Shown here in pieces: positions 3,638-6,364 of a stretch of DNA of 6,364 nucleotides. Source of the stretch: Planctomycetota bacterium (GTDB lineage: Bacteria; Planctomycetota; Phycisphaerae; WQYP01); assembly GCA_021828925.1 (NCBI GenBank), contig JAJZCT010000208.1, positions 1 through 6,364 of the forward strand. The letters run 5' to 3'. The translations under genes and the position numbers were made by a program. The first letter of the stretch is position 1, and every line of letters begins with the position of its first letter. The notes under the pieces are model-generated. The model was not told where the DNA came from. It ran no database searches and was given only the letters and a program-made list of their open reading frames with translations.

Positions 3638-6364
3638 ATGACACTTGCGGATGCGGAATGTACCGGGTTATTACCTGTAACCGATGGCGACAGGCGGCAG
3701 ATTCGTAAAGGGCGATCACGTTTCATTGCCATGGCCACTGCGTATTCTCTGGGCAACTTCAACGACAATTTCATGAAGCAGGCGGTAAGCCTGCTGGCTG
3801 TTTCACATGGCCTGGCGCATTTGCAGGGCTGGATTGCCACATTTTTCACAATACCCTTCCTGTTATTCTCCGCACCGGCCGGTTGGATGGCCGATCGCTT
3901 TTCCCGCAAGCATGTGGTCATCGGATCCAAAATGCTGGAATTGGTGCTGCTGACCGCCGCGGCACTTGGCGTGCTGACATTGAACTGGTCAGTGATCATG
4001 GCGGTTATTTTTCTCATGGCTCTTCAGGCCACCATATTTGGTCCGGCGTTGGTTGGATCGATTCCGGATGTGTATCCGGACTGGTATGTCATCAAGGCTA
4101 ACGCGCGATTGAAATCCGCCACCACCGCGGCGATTCTGCTGGGCGTGGTGTTGGCCGGCGTCGCCTTGACGCAGCGCGGGCACCTGGCGGATTTCGCCTT
4201 CGGGCGCGTGCTGGTGGCCGCATCCCTGGTGGGCGTGTCTGTGCTTGGTTTGCTGATCAGCTTCGCGGTACCGAGTCGCCCGGCGGCTAATCCCTCAGCC
4301 AGATTTCCATGGGGAGGCCCGATGAACTCCATCAGAGATTTATGGCATTTGCGGCAGGATGGTTTATTCATAACAGCGATAGGGGCCAATACGTATTTCT
4401 GGTTTGTCGCGGCGTTACAGATTCTGGTCATTAATAAGATGGGATTGGTGCAGTTCGGGCTGAACGATGCGAGCACGAGTTATCTGGCGCTGGCGGAGTT
4501 GCTGGGAATTGTGATCGGAAGTCTGGCGGCTGGAAAATTTATCTCCAAAGATAACGGCCATCGGGCGGTCGCGCCGGCCATGGGGGCGTTGGCTCTATTT
4601 CTCTGTTTCATCGGAGGCTCGCCGCTATTACCGCATGGAGTGAAGCTTTTTTATGTATTGCTTATGTTGGGTGGATCAGGTATCGCTGGTGGGTTTATCA
4701 TGGTGCCGCTGGAGAGTTTGTTCCAGGTGCGACCCACAGCGGAGGTTCGGGGGCGGGTGATCGCCGCGGCGTGGTTTGCTTCGTTTGCTGGTATTCTCAT
4801 GGGAAGTATGTTGTATATACCGTTGCAAAAACTGCTGATACCAACGCAAGTGTTTCTTGCCTGCGGGGTGCTGACAATTGTCGCGACGGCGATGACCGCG
4901 ATTGCCTTTGCGCGAACGGCCGGCGGAAATTCCGGCGGGTCAACAAAATGGGTGGGACGGCTATTGTGCCGCGTTGCACGGTTGGTGCTGCGCCTGCGAT
5001 ATCGTGTGACTGTGAATGGTGCGGCGGAGATTAAAGAAAAAGGCCGGGTTGGGATTCTTTTTCTGCCGAATCATCCGGCATTGATTGATCCGGTCATTAT
5101 GGTGGCCCATCTGCACGAAAGCTTTGCGGTACGCCCGTTAACCGCGGAAGATCAGATTCGCCATCCGCTGGTCAGAACATTGGCCGGCACCGTTGGCGTT
5201 CTGCCAATACCGGAAATGTCCGGTATCGAAGCGGGAAAGACGGATCGTGTGCAGCGCGCCATTGATCGTTGCGTAGAGGCCTTGCGGCAGGGCGATAATG
5301 TACTGCTGTATCCTGCCGGGCGATTAATGCGGGAGCAGACGACTGATTTGGGCAGTGCCAGTGCGGTGAAACGCATTTTAGCCCGGTTGCCGGAAGTACG
5401 CGTGGTATTGGTGCGGACAACAGGTTTATGGGGCAGCAGTTTTGGATGGGGCGCGGGTATGGCCCCCCGGCTGGGCCGGGCATTTAAAGCCCATTTGCCG
5501 GATTTACTGGCCAGTGGGATATTTTTTGCTCCCAGGAGACAGGTTAATATTACGTTGACCGAGCCAAAAGATTTTCCGCGCAGCGGAGGCCGGGCGGAAA
5601 TGAACCGGTATATGGAATGCTTTTATAATCAGGAAGCGTCGGCGGCACGATATGTTCCCTATAGCGTTTGGGACCGCTCCGGGGAGCGGGATATTCCCGC
5701 ATCGCCCAAAATGGTGCGCTCGCATTCGGAAGCCATTGCTCCGGCGACCGAACAAATTGTCTGCCGGTATCTGGGTGCATTGACGGGCATTAACCCGATC
5801 ACCGCGGATCAACAACTGGCTCGGGATTTAGGATTGGACAGTCTGGCGATTATGGATTTAATTGCGTGGCTGGAGAGGGAATTTGGCGTAACGGTGGGGG
5901 CGGTGGAATCGCTGGAAACAGTTGGTGATGTGATGCTGGCGGCGTGTGGTAAGCTTGCCGCCGGAACGAAAGATCCGCGCGTACCTCCGCCTGAACGGCG
6001 TTGGCTGGCCAACACTGGATCGGCACGCGTGCAATTGGCGGAAGGCAACACCATTCAGGAAGTATTTCTGAAGCAGGCTCGATTGCATCCGGATCAGGTT
6101 GTGGTGGCTGATACTCAGCGGGGCAGCCGGAGTTATCGTGAATTGATTACCTCGATCTTCGCCTTGCGCGAGGAAATAAAGAAAATCCCGGACGAACGCG
6201 TGGGCATCATGCTGCCGGCTTCGGTGGCGGCGGACACCGTATTTCTGGCGGTGCTGTTTTCCGGCAAAACGCCTGTGATGGTGAATTGGACCACGGGGCT
6301 GCGCAACATTCAGCATGGTCTGGAAATAACCGCCGTCAGCAGGGTGCTGACGGCGCAGGCCCTT
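3638..6364 (+). CDS. aas: LplT-like MFS / PlsC acyltransferase / ACP / acyl-ACP synthetase fusion, 3' end outside window
   Basis: The frame is open for 909 codons and runs off the window. Residues ~32-427 are an MFS transporter like the lysophospholipid flippase LplT: NFNDNF (40-45), the loop 2-3 signature GWMADRFSRK (82-91) and RGRV (371-374). Residues ~440-690 are a PlsC-type acyltransferase with HPALID, the HX4D motif (H479, D484), and YPAGR (558-562) in place of the usual FPEGTR-type motif III. Residues ~695-773 are an acyl carrier protein domain with GLDSL and Ser735 as the phosphopantetheine site. From ~804 an AMP-binding domain begins, with VGIMLPAS and a V-N-W-T-T-G stretch resembling Aas; its ATP-binding loop lies beyond the window. 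In E. coli, LplT flips lysophosphatidylethanolamine and Aas re-acylates it from acyl-ACP; here these steps and the carrier are on one chain, at the inner membrane. ATG 3638 has GAGG 7 bases upstream; ATG 3635 is the alternative. The frame stops at 3608-3610. Confidence 0.92.
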   Translation, partial: MTLADAECTGLLPVTDGDRRQIRKGRSRFIAMATAYSLGNFNDNFMKQAVSLLAVSHGLAHLQGWIATFFTIPFLLFSAPAGWMADRFSRKHVVIGSKMLELVLLTAAALGVLTLNWSVIMAVIFLMALQATIFGPALVGSIPDVYPDWYVIKANARLKSATTAAILLGVVLAGVALTQRGHLADFAFGRVLVAASLVGVSVLGLLISFAVPSRPAANPSARFPWGGPMNSIRDLWHLRQDGLFITAIGANTYFWFVAALQILVINKMGLVQFGLNDASTSYLALAELLGIVIGSLAAGKFISKDNGHRAVAPAMGALALFLCFIGGSPLLPHGVKLFYVLLMLGGSGIAGGFIMVPLESLFQVRPTAEVRGRVIAAAWFASFAGILMGSMLYIPLQKLLIPTQVFLACGVLTIVATAMTAIAFARTAGGNSGGSTKWVGRLLCRVARLVLRLRYRVTVNGAAEIKEKGRVGILFLPNHPALIDPVIMVAHLHESFAVRPLTAEDQIRHPLVRTLAGTVGVLPIPEMSGIEAGKTDRVQRAIDRCVEALRQGDNVLLYPAGRLMREQTTDLGSASAVKRILARLPEVRVVLVRTTGLWGSSFGWGAGMAPRLGRAFKAHLPDLLASGIFFAPRRQVNITLTEPKDFPRSGGRAEMNRYMECFYNQEASAARYVPYSVWDRSGERDIPASPKMVRSHSEAIAPATEQIVCRYLGALTGINPITADQQLARDLGLDSLAIMDLIAWLEREFGVTVGAVESLETVGDVMLAACGKLAAGTKDPRVPPPERRWLANTGSARVQLAEGNTIQEVFLKQARLHPDQVVVADTQRGSRSYRELITSIFALREEIKKIPDERVGIMLPASVAADTVFLAVLFSGKTPVMVNWTTGLRNIQHGLEITAVSRVLTAQAL

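Noticed and set aside
3550..4476. Minus-strand open frames opposite the MFS domain
   Set aside because: They are shadows of the plus-strand fusion gene, which has continuous domain signatures through the region.

Overview
The window is bacterial DNA of moderate to fairly high GC, with closely packed genes and Shine-Dalgarno-type start sites. The tRNA gene lacks an encoded CCA tail, and the large membrane-lipid gene at the right edge points to a Gram-negative type cell with an inner membrane. The sequence does not show the phylum, and I do not assign one.

Layout, left to right. (1) A tRNA-Leu(UAG) gene (68-149) has a recognisable promoter. (2) Two copies of a non-coding repeat (181-391 and 2632-2863) lie in the same orientation. 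Their last ~155 bp are almost identical. They bracket (3) a two-gene minus-strand operon: a winged-helix AbiEi-like antitoxin/regulator (1320-2303) followed by an AbiEii-like nucleotidyltransferase toxin (568-1326). This is a type IV toxin-antitoxin or abortive-infection module. Its promoter overlaps a palindromic operator with a third half-site, and the two genes overlap by 7 bases with a TTG start on the second. (4) After repeat copy 2 comes a small membrane-anchored rhodanese-domain protein (2925-3287). (5) A 350-bp gap leads to (6) the 5' 909 codons of a giant fusion gene (3638 to the window end): an LplT-like MFS lysophospholipid flippase, a PlsC-type acyltransferase, an acyl carrier protein domain, and the start of an acyl-ACP synthetase (AMP-binding) domain.

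How they work together. The fusion appears to join in one chain the steps that E. coli splits between LplT, Aas and ACP: bring lysophospholipid inward, activate a fatty acid, load it on ACP, and re-acylate the lipid. The toxin-antitoxin pair looks like an accessory cassette placed between a tRNA gene and the rhodanese gene. The flanking direct repeats are either the trace of its arrival or two copies of a dispersed structured repeat. No integrase, transposase, CRISPR array or rRNA is visible.
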